Below, piece after piece: positions 24,301 to 39,000 of a DNA stretch of 64,000 bases; positions within the stretch are counted from its first letter, which is position 1; every line of letters begins with the position of its first letter. The position numbers and the translations under genes are program-made. The DNA lies in NCBI GenBank assembly GCA_025331565.1, contig JAFREQ010000011.1, positions 15,520,001-15,584,000 of the forward strand. Reading direction: 5' to 3'. This DNA is from Holacanthus passer (taxonomy: Eukaryota; Chordata; Actinopteri; Pomacanthidae). The notes under the pieces are model-generated. The model searched no databases. It saw nothing but the letters and a program-made list of their open reading frames with translations, and was not told the DNA's origin.

Positions 24301-27300
24301 TTTGTCACACAGAAATGCATTCTCCTTTTCCATTGAGGAAATTTGAATCTTTTTTTGTTGTTTGATTGAAAAATAAATATATATGATTACAGCAACTAAT
24401 CCTAAACCCCTCCCCCAAACAGTGATCGTCCAATCATAGCCGAGGAACCAAAACTAGGAACTGAAGGTTTGGATTTCTCCTCATTTTGAAAAGATGTGAA
24501 TGGCAGTAACAGCCATACTGCATATAGAAAGCGTCTGGACAAAAACACAAGAACATGTGTTGACATTCTCTGGTTATATCCTGAAAAACAGTTAGAAGTG
24601 AAGTGTGTATAGTGTTTAAAAATATGAACAATAAAGCATAAATCTAATGTCTGTCTTGTTCAAATATATAAGCTTACACTTTCCTATAACACGAGGACGA
24701 ACTAACTCTACACCATAGACCATATTAAGACGGTGGCCATTTTCCTCAGACGTCACGCTCGCGGTGAGAAGCTCAAATGCTGTTAACAAAAGGATGATGT
24801 CGTACTGCTGTGTTCCAGGTTCCAAGTCATGTAAATGTGGGGAATCTGACAAATTGTTATCATTTCATTGCTTCTCAATTGATCAGCGACTGAAAAGATG
24901 ATGGATGGTGAGAATCCAGTGGGACATCAGGTCATATTTCAAGGTAAAACAACATATATGATAAACCATTAGACAACAGTCAATGTTAGTATTCAACCAC
25001 TTGCCATTTGATATTAAGTCGTAAATTAATTCTGATATATCAACACACGTCTTGGACATATTTATTGAAGCCTGGAAGTAAAAAGCACCGGATGTAGTCA
25101 AGCTACGATACTCACTAAGATTTTAGGTTGCAAATCTGAATTGCATCTTTCCTAACTGGTTGACCCCCACACAACACACACACAAACATACACACACACA
25201 CCATGACAGCAGCTCAAAGGGATTGGCAGCAACTCAATCGACGACACATCTTTCACTTTGAACCAGCCTTATCGCTTCAGGACCTCGAGTGACTGCAGGT
25301 CAAAAAAAAAAAAAAAGGCTGTTTCATAAAGTCCTACAGTAAGCTGCATGTAATCATTGTGCGAATGTGCTTGTGTTTGTAATCAGTTGGGCTCCGGCTG
25401 ATATGACAACTATAATCCAGGCGAGTTGTTGAAACAAGGCTGGGATCTGATCAGATAGAGGAGGTTTTAGCTGGAAGCCGAGGCCGCCGCAGCCGCAGCC
25501 AACTCTCTGCTGCCGCTGATTATTGTTCCCACACAAATACAGCACGAGCATCAGCACGAGGGTCTTTAACAATATTTACCACTCGCACTGCTTCTAAAAA
25601 CACCAGAACTATAATATATTTGCTGTCTTGCATCGCAATTTATCAAGAGGCAACTTTGGGATTTCAGTGACATGACCACTTTCAAGCAGATGGTTCAGGA
25701 TTGTTCCTTCTTTAGACGAGCGGATTCAAAATACTGAGCCTATTTACAGGAACACATCCTAAGTGCGGGTGGCCCCAGTGGGAATCCAACCTCTAAAGCC
25801 ATTTAACTAGGCAGCGCTACACAACCACTGATGGGCTTTGATATTAAACACACATCTGCTTTACATATTAGAACTGACACCAAAGCACAAAGCACAAAGT
25901 CAAGCTTTCATCATGGAGACTGGCTCCATCTGATATGCAATTAGTGGACCACACAGAGTGACGTGGTTTATGGCTGCTGGATACAACAGTGACTGTGTGC
26001 CGCTGGTTGTGGAGGAAAAGTTAAGAAATCCAGTCGAACTGAATCTCAGTTTCATCCCTGTGATCTCGGGTAGTTTATGTGAGTTTTTACAAAACTTATA
26101 AAACTGCGTGGACTGACTGATATCTGTCATTACCCGCTGCTCGCTGGAGAGACGCTGCGGCTGAAACCCTTTTCAGGCATGGAAACATAACCTTGCTGGC
26201 TTCCTCTGTGAGTTAAAATCATGTCTTTTTTTCATTCAGATATGGTTTTATTCAGACGTGACATTACAGAAAGAGCCATGATGTGTGGGTACAATTTGGC
26301 CCCTGCTGTTGAGTGGCGTAGTTGAAAGGCACAATATTATGAAGGCGAGTGTTTTCAGTTCTCACAGGCTGCATTAGTGATGGATATTTAAACTTATTTC
26401 GCTGTCAAAGCCTTAATTCATGGCCACTGTAGAACAAGGAGCATCCCTGTTTTTACAGTGCATCACCTGATACATTCATTTCATCCATTTTATTAAGTCC
26501 GACAGCGCACAAGCACAGAATGATCAGATGTAATTTGCTCTAATGCTGAAAGTGTACTGCTGGTTATTCATTCATTCATCCATTCAGTTGCCATGAAATA
26601 AAGAGGGAGGGAGTGTTGGTCTGACTATTATTTGTTCATTCATATGATATAGGTGTATGAGGATTGTCTACTGTTAAGCCGACATGAGAAGAGTCTCCTC
26701 AACAACTTAAATTTGGCATATATGGGTTTTTTTATTTGTTTGTTACACTGCTTTTAATAAAAAAAAAAAAAAAAACAGGTGCACATTTATCTCTCTTTCT
26801 GTGTATTTAACCTTGAGCTGCTGTGGCATTCAATTCAGACTAATGCCACACACAGGCATGATGCAACAAGATGGCCGCTTATTCAAACATGAGTAAAATT
26901 ACCATCACATTTAGGATACATGATGAGTTATATGTCTGAAAATTGCTTCTATTCAGCACTACAATGAATTAAAACTCACATAAGAGTAAAGGCTCAAACA
27001 CTGTCACCGTGGGGAAGCAAGTCCAGAATGCAACATACAAATCATGACTGACAATGGATTTAAATGTTTTACAGTTAAATATGGAAATATGATGGTCACT
27101 GTCACTGTAGCAAAAAGTTTCAAACCACAGTTTTACTGCTGGACCATTGAAAACTGCATAATCATCATCTTCACAGAAGCCCAATCTGTGTTCTGTCTTT
27201 CTTTCCGATCTATAAATTAAAGCTGAAGAATCCATCAGACTGTGGAAACATCACTGGGCAATTAGTTCAAAAATCACAAAGGGGTGTCGGCCATGGAAAT

Positions 27301-27786
27301 TCTTGCTTCCTCTGACAAATGATCTAACATCTGTTGGCCGGGAGGATGTGTTTGATGATTTATGTTAATAAGGGGGTGGGGGGGGGTTCCCTCTTTCATC
27401 CCCTCTCATAAGGCCCCTGAGGGCAGGTTTTACATCCAGCTGGAGGAAGGAAGAGCCACACAGCTACAATAAAAGATGGATGAACTTGTTAGGAAGTCAA
27501 TATAAGAAGTAAATACACTAGTTTTGAAAAGTTGTCTCCTCAGGTAGCTGCCAAACCCTTTGACACTTCAGATCTCAGGTCTCTTTACATCACTGATGAA
27601 AAAAAGTTTCTTTCTCCATCTATTTTGAATCATCCACAGCTTCCTTCTTCCTTCTTCCTCTCATCCTTTTTTAATTCGTTCCCTCTGTCCTGGCTAACCA
27701 CAATCCACTCATCATGGAGACACTCAAAAGCAAGAAAACACTGAACTGAATGAAAATCACCTAAACAACAAAACAGTGGCAGGAGT

Positions 27787-27833
<47 letters not shown>

Positions 27834-30800
27834 GACGTCATCATGCTAAAATAGTTTTTGAAACCCTGGATGACACGTCCACTCATTCAGCCACTCACAC
27901 ACCACAAGTACACACTGACAATATGCATGAATCTCATACTCCCACACACACACTGATGGGCATACACACACATATAAAATGTAGGTTCAGGGTGGTTGGT
28001 GTAAATAAATAATGTGTTTTGGGTGTAGCCTTTCTGAGGATTCAGTTTCCGGTATGGAGGAGTAGTCAGCTGTGAAACAGCAGCACTTTGAAGTACAAAA
28101 GACGTGATAAGGTCTACAATCACCTGAGGGGCAGCTGAGGGAACAACCTTTATCTGGTTTAACTGGAACCTGAGCCTTTATCTGGGAAAAAGAAAAACCT
28201 GTAGCCATTTTTTTTTTCAATCTTAACTTTGGGCTCAATTCAAACTACGTAATGGTGGATGAAAATGAGGTAGATAAAAAAAGCGAGAGTTTACGTTTTA
28301 TCTGCTGAATGTGAGCTCTGAGGATTACAGCAGTCCCTTCACTCGAAATTGGATTCATCGAGAATCTTGCCACTTTTGTCATTTTCATGTGGCAGACAAT
28401 GTTTCCATGGAGTTTTCCCTTCTACACTGAACACTTTTAATGGCACACAGACTCAACTGGACAGATTTTTCTAGTTTTACTGATAGGACTTCTTGTGCAT
28501 TGCTCACTGCTTTGAGGTTTGAAAATGCAGAGTGCTTATAGTCATGCCTGCATTAAATACCAAATGTCGATGGACTGCTCTCTGACTGTAGCCTGGGCTG
28601 GTCTCTTTGGTCCGGAGTGAAATATCTTGACAACTGTTGGATGATATGAAATTTTGTACATATTCATGGACCACGTAGATGAATCATATTGGCTTTTCCT
28701 TTTGGGTGCCCAAACCTTTTCACTTTGAGGGTCACAATTGAAACTTCCAGCACAACACCAGCAAGTCAAAAGTTTTCATTTAGTTTAATTTCAGTAAATC
28801 TACATCTAGTTCATGTAATGGCACCAAATTTAGTACAGAAATTCATGGTTCCCTGAGGATGTACTCTAATGACTTTGGTGATCCCCTGACTTTTCCTTTA
28901 GCATCACCATGAGGTTGACATCTTTGGTTTTTATAGCAATATCTAACTATTGGATGGATTGCCATAAAATTTGGGACAGACATTCATGGTCCCCAGTGGA
29001 TGATTTGTCAATCTCCTGACTTCTTAACTAGAACCATCATTAGGTCAAAATTTTATTAAAAATTTGAGTTATAAAGTTTAAAGTTTATCTAGTGCTTTGG
29101 TTTATGGCCAAATACCTGAATAACATTCAGTCTCAGCTGTATTTGCTAGTTAGCAAATGTTAGCATGCTAACAAGCCAAACTACGATGGTGCACATTACA
29201 CCTGCTACAGTTTGCCAGCGTTTTGCTCAAGCTATTACAGTCGGAAACAAAGAATGCTTTATGGTGTTCTGTTTATTACTAAGAATAACAGTGCCAGCCA
29301 GCAGGACAGAGCTGCCTGAGATAAAACCCATCCTGCGACACCCCGTCCAGCTGCAGCAGCACCTGTCACCAGGATGGAAGTGCTGCATGTTATCTGGAGT
29401 AATGTGGCGGTCAGGGTTAATGTTCATGGCTCCACAACTACAGCAGATCTGAGAGGTCCATTTCTATCCCTGTACGTGTGCTGACTCGAGCTGTGTTGGG
29501 CCTCTGAGCTCAGTAGATTTACATAAAGTCTTGGCATCCCCCATGTACCCTGGTAGTGCCATCTCTACCAACCCCTTAAAAATATTACATCATGTGTGAG
29601 ATGAATCTTTGTTTATTATTAATATCTAAATTCCTCTCATGTCTTGAAGAAGGGGATATACTGTGAAATCGTATCCAATAAGCATCCATGCATGTAAAGG
29701 GTTACTGACTGCGTGGGTGAATTAAAAAAGACACAGACCTTAAGTCAAAATCTGTATCAGGACGTTCAACATGGTTCACAAGCTGTTAAGTAAACATAGC
29801 AAGACAATCAGTCTATTTCAAGTCCATAATTGTTCGGTAGTCAACCACTTCTGAGCTATTATGGCTCTTCTGGCTCCATGAAAACACTGTGGTAAAAATA
29901 ACTAGCACTTACTAACTACAGTGTTCACTTCAGAGGAGCTAGCTCAAAGTTCAGTTCACACATTCAAATAAACTAGTTCACATTCATTTCTTTAGCTTTT
30001 TTTTTTTTTTTTTTTTTTAAAGAGCTGCTCCTACAATGAAATCTAGTACAGGTCTGTTTACTTGTTGTCGGGAAATGAAGGTAACCGGTCCGTTAAAAAG
30101 AAGCTGTGGGTTTGACTTGGGTGGAGGAGCTTTGCGGCTGTTGGCTCGTAGTCTTACCCTTTGGTAATAATTTCTTACGATCATCAATCACTCACCCAGA
30201 TATTTCCCGAAAGATGCTTTCAACTTGATGTGTCATTTCAAATTGGTTGCCGATGTGGCTGATGTTTTGATGATTGATTTGCTGACTGATTTGCATAAAA
30301 ATGTGAGATGTTTTTTCCGTTGAAATCTGAACTGACTCTTGTAACTCCTTCAAATATTCATGTGTACTTGCTTCAGCAGCACCGGTGGCTCCGTCTGAAT
30401 TACCAGTTGCACCAGCCATTCCTGCAAACCCAGTGCCTTTAAGTTCATTAGTTGCAAGCGGACACTTCAGTTCAGGGGTCATCGTTCGCCAAAAACATGA
30501 GCACGTTCAATAGACGCTCTGTTTTAGTGCGTTGTTTAAACAAATATAAACCTTAATCTTGGTCTGGGAAGACAGTTTGTAATGTTCCTGTAACAAAGAT
30601 CAACTTGGATTAAAAAGGTTAAACCGTATTTTGTCTGTGTCTCTTCTTCCAGTAACACCTTTAATGATCACACACACACACACACACACAAGTGCATGCA
30701 GCAAATGCACACAACCACAGATGCCGATGAGTGCATGTGCATACCCACGTTACTCCAACTGCTGCTGCAGCACGCTGCATTCCCAACTACATTCCTGACT

Positions 30801-33800
30801 TCCCCTCAGACATTCCTGCACAACGTGGCGGGAATCTGCCATGTGCTCGTTTCACCAGTCGAGAGGCGGTTTAAAGTAGGGTGAAAAGGTAAAAGGTCAA
30901 ATCCCTTACAAAGTCAGGAAAATAAGAGAGGCTGTGACACGAGCCTCCATGTCTCAAAACTATGAGTGCCTCATAGTGAAAGCGAGAGAAAAACACAAAT
31001 CCTGGAAATGAGCGCTTAGTATTCAACTGTGATATAATGATGAGTGAAACATTAAAGGAAAAACCTGACACATATTTCCAAAACTATTCTTCCTCTGAAA
31101 GAAATTGCATCATTGGATGTTTTGATGATTGTGGTGGAGTCAGTCTAAAATCTCTAATAGGAGTTCAGCTGAGCAGAGATCATGTCACCAGTAACTGCAG
31201 CCACAACATATGATTCACATCATTTTCCTCGAACCATTCAGTGACCCCTGAATGGAGGCATTTATATTTACTGTTTTCCCACTCATTTGCTGAAGTTTCT
31301 CCTTTAATTTGTCATATGTTTGCTTCTATGTTCAAAAATGAGCATTCATAAATTTGCAGTATATAAACAATATGGACAGAATGATGGCCACAGCGAGATA
31401 CTATGAGTCATATTTAGAGAGGGCTGCTTAAGTTCAGTTAAGTCAAAAGATTGGTGGAGGACATTTGCCATGTTCAGATTTGTCCTGTGCAGTCACTTAG
31501 TTTCTGGGTGGTGCGTTCAAACGATTTGAAGTCAGCCGCCACCAGTCTGCCAGAGCACGCAGACACCCAGGAGCTACGCTCGATCACAAATGAGCACCTT
31601 TTTCCTTTGTTTTGGTAAAACCCACCCAAGATTTTACTTACAACTAATGTTTTTGATGACTACCACAACAACTGTGTTTAAAACAACACACTTGTGGTTT
31701 ATTTCATCTCACTGCACATCTCAGAGTTGCCAGCATCCTCTGATGTGCGGCGCACGCTGCGCGCTAAGCTTCGCTGTCTAATCCAAAAATTGCCTTTAAT
31801 ATGACTAATCTGTAAAATATCCCCATTGTGGCAAATTTCAGGCGACACATGCATCAGGAGGGGAAACGTCATGTTCTTTTTATGCTGCTTTTTGAAGCCT
31901 TCATTTTTTACTCATTACCACCTCAGGCTATCCAAAGTGCTTCAACAGTACAAACATACTACTGAAGGACTCCAAAGCTCCTAATGCCTTCTGTTTAATA
32001 AAGTAATGTCTCCAGGCAACATATACAATTCCTCACAATAAGCAGAGCTTTGGTTAATATTGCTTGGCAGTAAAAACACTCATTTGATAAAGTAGTTCCA
32101 GATGTCTCGGTGGATACAAGATGTCGGGACTGTGTGATCCAGATTTGAAGCTGTAGGTGTGTCTGATTTGGACTCGGAGGGGAGTGATCTAAAACTGGGA
32201 ACGGATCTTAAGATTGTTTAAACCTACAAAGTCTAGACATCCCACACGCAGCAACTATTTCCACCGACTAACACAGATTTGTAAGTCTTGACATTCAGAG
32301 CACGTTTTGAAGGAGACTATGATTCACATCTCAGCCACAAGTGAGATCCCACGGGACCATTAATTCATGTGCGTTCAAGAACCTAAACAGGAACATTTAA
32401 GCAACAGTTTTTAGAAAATACTACACAAGTGATCAAGTGGAGCCTGAAATTGCACTTTATGTTCCTTTTTCCTGCCAAAAAACATTGTAATCTGAGTTCA
32501 ACAACTCAAGGCCTCAATAACTCAAACCCCCAGCAGCCTGTCATGTGGTACCATGCTAACTATTCCTTATGTTGAGGAAAACAAAGCGAGCCAAATCTAA
32601 ACTGTTTCCACATCTAACGTCTCCCTCGTAATACAGTATTTCTGGACTGCGATCACATAGATGATCGTTTTGTGCTCTTCCATTTCCTGCAGCGATCCTC
32701 TGTGTTCTCTCTGGTGTCCTCATTGTTCCAGGCCTGTAGCTCTCAGGGGGGAACACAGTGAACAGGCTGGATATGTCTGTGTGTGTGTGTGTGCGTGTAG
32801 GTGTATGACTGTGTGTGCGCGTGCACGGGTACACGTCCTATTCACTGAGGCCTGAGACAGGAAGAGGAAGGGGAGATGGGTGGGAACAGGAAGAGGAGGG
32901 GCACCTGCTTACCTAACCTGCCCTCTCAGCAGCGACATGTCCTCTGGGTTAGAGACAGAACTGACCTGAACACCCACATTTAACACCAAAGCCAGGACTT
33001 CATAAAAAGTCATCACACATTGTGGCACTACAAACTAATACACACCTGTTTAGTTTGTCCCACAGCTCTAATGAGCTGCCGTCAGCTTTCTTATTAAAAC
33101 CTTCGTCCTAATTATCGACCAGTTGTGATTGTGGTGTTGATTAAAGCGCTGCCAGCGAAGGAAATGTGATTCATTGGCTGAAAAAGATCTGAACCCTGCT
33201 TTTAGTTTCATGACGTGGCATCAATGTGCTTAATGGTAGACACACACTGTAGATACATTTTTACACCAAAATTAGTGCACTTATGTGGAGATAGCAAACC
33301 TGCTAAAAATGGGCCACTAGATGAGTTTGCCTACTATTTTTTTCTAATGTGTTTGACATCATGAACATGCTGGAAAACAGGAAACAGGAGCAACAATATT
33401 TAGGGACTATTTTTCGGCCATGGATTAATCCCCCTTTTTTTGTTTCCTCCATCAGGATGGTGTTTTGGGGATTGAGTCCGAATAAACTACATCTTCATCA
33501 TAATAAAGTCACTCAGTGCAAAGTATGTGTTTTTTTTAATAGTATTTAAACAATAATGGCACGGATGACTAAGCAATACCAGGGTTTGGCTACACAGACA
33601 TACTTGTTAGCCTGATCAATTCATTGTTGCTTTGGGTCTTTTGATGGGATGTGTTGACAGAAATGGTGACCCATTCAAAATTAGGAGGCAGAGGGCAGAT
33701 AAGAAAGTGAGATAAGGGAAAGGTGATTGACAGAGGAGAGGGGAGATGAAGCCTAAGAGGGGCAAAAGGTTGAAGATAAGCGAAGAAGAAGGGCATCAGA

Positions 33801-35069
33801 GGGAAAGTGAAGGATGACAGGCTGGGAGTGAAAGTGGTTCGACACTGGTTCAGAGAGAAAAGAGATGGTTTAGAGGAGCTTTGGTGGGAACAGAGTCAGT
33901 GTGTAGGTCCCAGCTGAGGTCACGTCCCCTGGCTGTGTTTTCATAAACTCTTGAGTCTCGGGGTAATCAAACAGAGCACCGACACAGATAGCAAACCTTG
34001 GAACCGAACCCCATAACAGAGAAAGCAGGAAGTGATGCAGCATCCACCTTTTCCCTGCTCGTCCCATTTCCTAATAAAGGGCGGACGCTCGCTCCTCTTC
34101 ACTATTTTTCTCTCCTTTACTCTAAGTCGGTCAAACTCCGCCGCTGCCACCACCTCCCCTTTCTCCCTCTTTTCTCTCAGAGTCATAAAGGCCAGCTACA
34201 ACAACAAATGGAGTCTCTCTCGGCTGGGTGTGGCGGCCTGTGGAGCAACAGCTGGGTCCTGTTGTTTCTCCTGAGACACCGACTGACTGCTCGCCCTCGT
34301 TTTCAGGACAGCTCTTCCGAACTTTGTCTTAAATATTCGGCCGTTTGGCTCTCACATTCTCAGGATTGCTGTCTTTTCTAGGCACAACTCTTATCTGCCT
34401 TTCTCTGAACTGTTGACTGATTTTCTTCCAATGAATCCCTCACTTTTTAGGGACTTATACTCTAACACCCCTCGTCTCTGTTAAAAGTTTGGATCCTCTC
34501 TTGTTCCATGTGCCCGACTTTGCTTTTCTGTTCTTTCTCTCACTTAATCTGTCAGTCCTCATCTCCCCCTTCCTCTCTCCCTCTTCCTCTCTCCCAGCGT
34601 AGCTCCCCCTGGTCCCCATTTCCCTCTGACACATTTCCTGTATACTAGAGAAGGTTATCAACACACTTTCTGAGTCATACGAGTGTTTCATAATGTTTCT
34701 CGTGCGTAAAAATGTCACAAGATTAACTAGTTATTGAAAGGTAGTGTAGAAATGTAATTTTTAATGATTTTCCAAATAACATAAGTATGACATTCTAAAA
34801 GTTTTTAGTATTTACTCTTGTTTATAAGCACAATGAAGATGATTTCTTCACATCACAATGCTGTAAAATATTAAATAAAAGTCTTTTCAAGCTTGAAGCC
34901 TCCATTTATTTCAAGTACTGTTTCTTCTGGTGAAATATTAGTGTTTGTGTGTGTTTGTGTGTGTGTGTGTGTTTGTGTGTGTGCAACCAGTATAAACTCG
35001 ACCTAATGAACCGTTTTGTGCGTGCAACTAACCAAATGGCAATAACAGATCAACTTCAGAGGCTGTGTG

Positions 35070-35120
<51 letters not shown>

Positions 35121-35478
35121 GCCAGTTCAGACCTGCCCTAGGTTTAATTAGAGCCGTGAGTCAAAACCGACTGACGTGTGGTCAGAAGAGCAATCAAACA
35201 CTAGTGGGGCCCCATGGGCACATGCACACACTCACGCACAGCATGTGTGCATGCATGACATAGAGAGACACACACACGCACGCAGGCACGCGCACACACA
35301 CACACCTTCTTACACACGCACAAGTGACAAACACCCTTCAAGAGAATAAAAATGATGAAATCTCTTTCTTTCTCTGTTCTCAGTTCTTAAATGGACTGAG
35401 AGCAAATAAAATTCAAACTAACCAATCTTTATGAAGCAACAAGCCATGATACACACACACGCACACACAAACACAAAC

Positions 35479-35513
<35 letters not shown>

Positions 35514-35865
35514 GGAGCCTGCAGGAGAAAAGAAGGCAAAGAGTAAACCACAGTTGAGGCAATCTTTTGATCTGATGCTAAGAACACCAGACAGTCAGAG
35601 TCTTTCATTACAAAGAGTTCTTTTCTCTGTGAATCAATCACTGACAACAAAGTCTTCTTTACAGAACCAAACTTTACATTTTAACACTTCAGAGACAGAT
35701 CAATTTAGAAAATCACTTGATCAAACAAACCAAAGCTACTGTCAGCGCTTGGGGAAAGAAACATACAACCATCAGCCATACTGGAAACCATGAGGCTCAA
35801 TAAACTGCACACAGATTTTCCTGAATACTAAATAATGATAATGTAAATCTGTACATGTATTATTT

Positions 35866-35918
<53 letters not shown>

Positions 35919-36021
35919 AATAATTATCTGTACCAGAGGCTTGATGCTATCACCATCTTCCATGTGCTGGTCAGAACAGCATCAGGGGAAAAAGATAAGA
36001 ACTGGCACTGTGGCCAGATGT

Positions 36022-36085
<64 letters not shown>

Positions 36086-39000
36086 ATGTGTGTGTGCGTG
36101 CGCGTATGTGTGTGTGCTCCAGGGCAGATTACCTGTGACCAGCCAGGCAGGCTAAAATCAGGCTATGCAAGATTCAGACACGCACATGCAGATCCAGAGA
36201 CCAGCTCTTATCTCTGTCTTTGATGCAGCTGGAACCTTTTCCTGAATCAAAGATTATCCAAACCAGAAACAGAGGAATAAACAGTCCTGCACTCAGACAG
36301 GATTCAGGAAAATCCTCCCACTAAGTGTACATTTGTATGTACATACAGCGCAGTAGCTGGACATGCTTATGCAAATGTAAATCTTACTTATGTTTGTGCA
36401 CACAGGAAGTTGTGTATAAGCACTCACACAAACAGGAAAGCAGGACGTTTCAAAATAATTTACTTATACAGTATAATCAGCTGACAGCCTTATTACATCA
36501 AGAGAATGTCAGTTTGCTGAGTATATAAAAAATAGAGCATTAAAAAGACACAATGTGTGCTTCACATACTGATAACATTCACTTCCTGGGAAGTCAATGA
36601 AATGATTCATCAACTCCTCAAAAGTATACAGAGGGATACAGGTGGCACACTTGAGCTCAACGATAAAGTCAGTCAGGTAAACATCCTTCAAATTCAACAT
36701 TCAGCATCTCCAAACTTTCTTTAACTGAACCGAAATTACACCTATTCATGAAATATACATTTCGGTTTGTTTAAAATAAAGTTCATCCAAAGAATAAAGT
36801 CCATCCTGTGCAACAGTAGTACATTGTACTACCAAGAAAGACAGGATCATTATATATTATGCTGCCTTCAAATGGGGCTCATAATGTCTTTGTACACCTT
36901 GGTACAAAATATGCTTGGTGTTCAAGCATTAAAGCAATTTAGTCGAGAGCTCTGTGTGAAAAATCACATCCTCATTTATTTCAATGAGGCCGCTGTGTTG
37001 CCACAGCAGTTGCTGCAGAGGACTCGCAGCAAAAAAGACGAAACTGGCTCAACTTTTGCTCCCATGCCACATCATCTAGCACAGCTCAGCGTTGGTCAAT
37101 TAAATATGATGCAAGTGCACATTCTAGGTAGATTATTTTGTAACATGAACACCGTACTTCTGCCATTTATCTGGAGATCATTGAGATGTAAGATAAAATA
37201 CACGCAAGCATGGTGACTCCACAGTTGTAAAAACTTTCCTCATAGTAGCGTCCAATAATCCTTCAAAATCATCTATTTCTCAAACCGAGCTTCCTGGATC
37301 ACGTTTCTCTCCTGTACCTGAAACAACATGCCCTCATCAGCCGAGACCTTGCATTTCTTTAACACAAGGCTGTTACGGCTGAACACCCAGTACACTGTGA
37401 TAATTAGGTTGCTAGAAAAATGGGTGCAGTCTAGTTCCTAGTCCCTTTTCAAAGATAGTGAATTATTTTGTAGTTTTCTGCATTTCAATGCCATGCTAAG
37501 ACCAAGAAAATGGTAGATCATAATTTAAAAATAACATCCATGGGCTATGACATTTTGTAAAACCACAACCATTTGTTGCAATATCAGAAAAAGAAAGTCT
37601 GAGAGAAATATAAGTGAGTCATTTAAAAAGGCCCTTTTTGTAAACAAGGTGAACACGACTTCATTTGAAGGCATCATTAAAACAGGAAAACACTGGCAAA
37701 AATACTACTTTGGAAGGCCTCATATTAAAGGTGGAGAGATAAACAGTATATAAAATACTAACATTAAAAAAACCTCATCTTTTTAGCTTTTATATCATAA
37801 TGTTTAATTTCATATCGAGCTGCATACTTTGGATTAAAAGCCTCTGCAACAATCCCCCTGAAGTGTGAGTGCAGTTTTCGGAGGTGAAAGTCCTTTCTAA
37901 AAGAGTTCAATGCTGACACAGATACAGGAATAGTTGTTAAAAGCTACCGAAGAGGAAGAAGAGTAGGAGCTAAACAGGGACGACTAGACTACTACTCAGT
38001 CTGTCGCAAGCCAGGCATCTGTCTGTCTGTCTGTCTGTCTGTCCGTGCATACAGCCAGCTGCCAGGCCAGAAGAAGGCATCACTCTGGACTGAGTGGCGC
38101 CGGGGAAGAGAGGCCATGTATAGGAGCAGGGCCGCTGTAAGTTTTCCCATGTAGTGAAGGAAAAGTTGGCTTTATGAGCCCTATTTATTATACTGAAAAT
38201 AGGTCCCCAATGATTGATTGTTAATTCTGAATGAAACCGCTTTAGGTTCAAGACGTGAGGCAGCTGTCCTGGGTGTCCCCTTTGTTGTCCAACTACAGTA
38301 AACCCCTTCGCCGGCTCCAGCTCGTGCACAAATGTATTAATAACACACAGCCCACCAAAGCAGTCTCCCTGTGAAGTGGAGTAATGTGCTCACCAAAGAG
38401 GTTCAGATCTTATCACCTGCTATTCTACACACTCCCCCTCTTCATCTTTTTAATCTCTGTTGAAAAAGTCTATAAAAAACTTATAATAGTGCCAAACTAA
38501 AAGTAGCCTCCAGGTAACCTAGTAAATCACAAATCTAGGGAGAGTCAAAGTTATAAATAGTACAGATTGTGCTTCTAGTGGTTACAAAATGAGACAAAAG
38601 AACAAATCATTGACTGGATGTTTAAATCTTAGTGTTTCTTATATGCTGCGTATGCATCCTGGGTATTTATATTTGACTGGCATTTTGCTGAAGATAGCAG
38701 CCTGTAATAAGGGAAACGCTGAGCGGCTATGCTGGCTCTGAGACTCATATAACCTCAGAAAGGGGGGAGGGGGATTAAAGGAAGGATGACATAGCTGGCC
38801 CACCTGACTGAAGTCCCGAATGAGTATCTGCCCTGACACAGAATGTGTGCCATTCAAACAGATGATTTTTCTCCCCTCTGTTGCTGAGGAGCAATATATA
38901 GATTCATGTTGAACAAATGGAGTAAAACAGGCCTATTCTGAACTTTAATTTAAATACAGCTGGTATAAAGCATCTAGAGTCTTTGTTCTGTGATTCAAAG

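Noticed and set aside
36767..37216. 149-codon open frame on the + strand
   Set aside because: Composition is not clearly protein-like, there are no motifs or splice signals in context, and it lies in repeat-rich intron.
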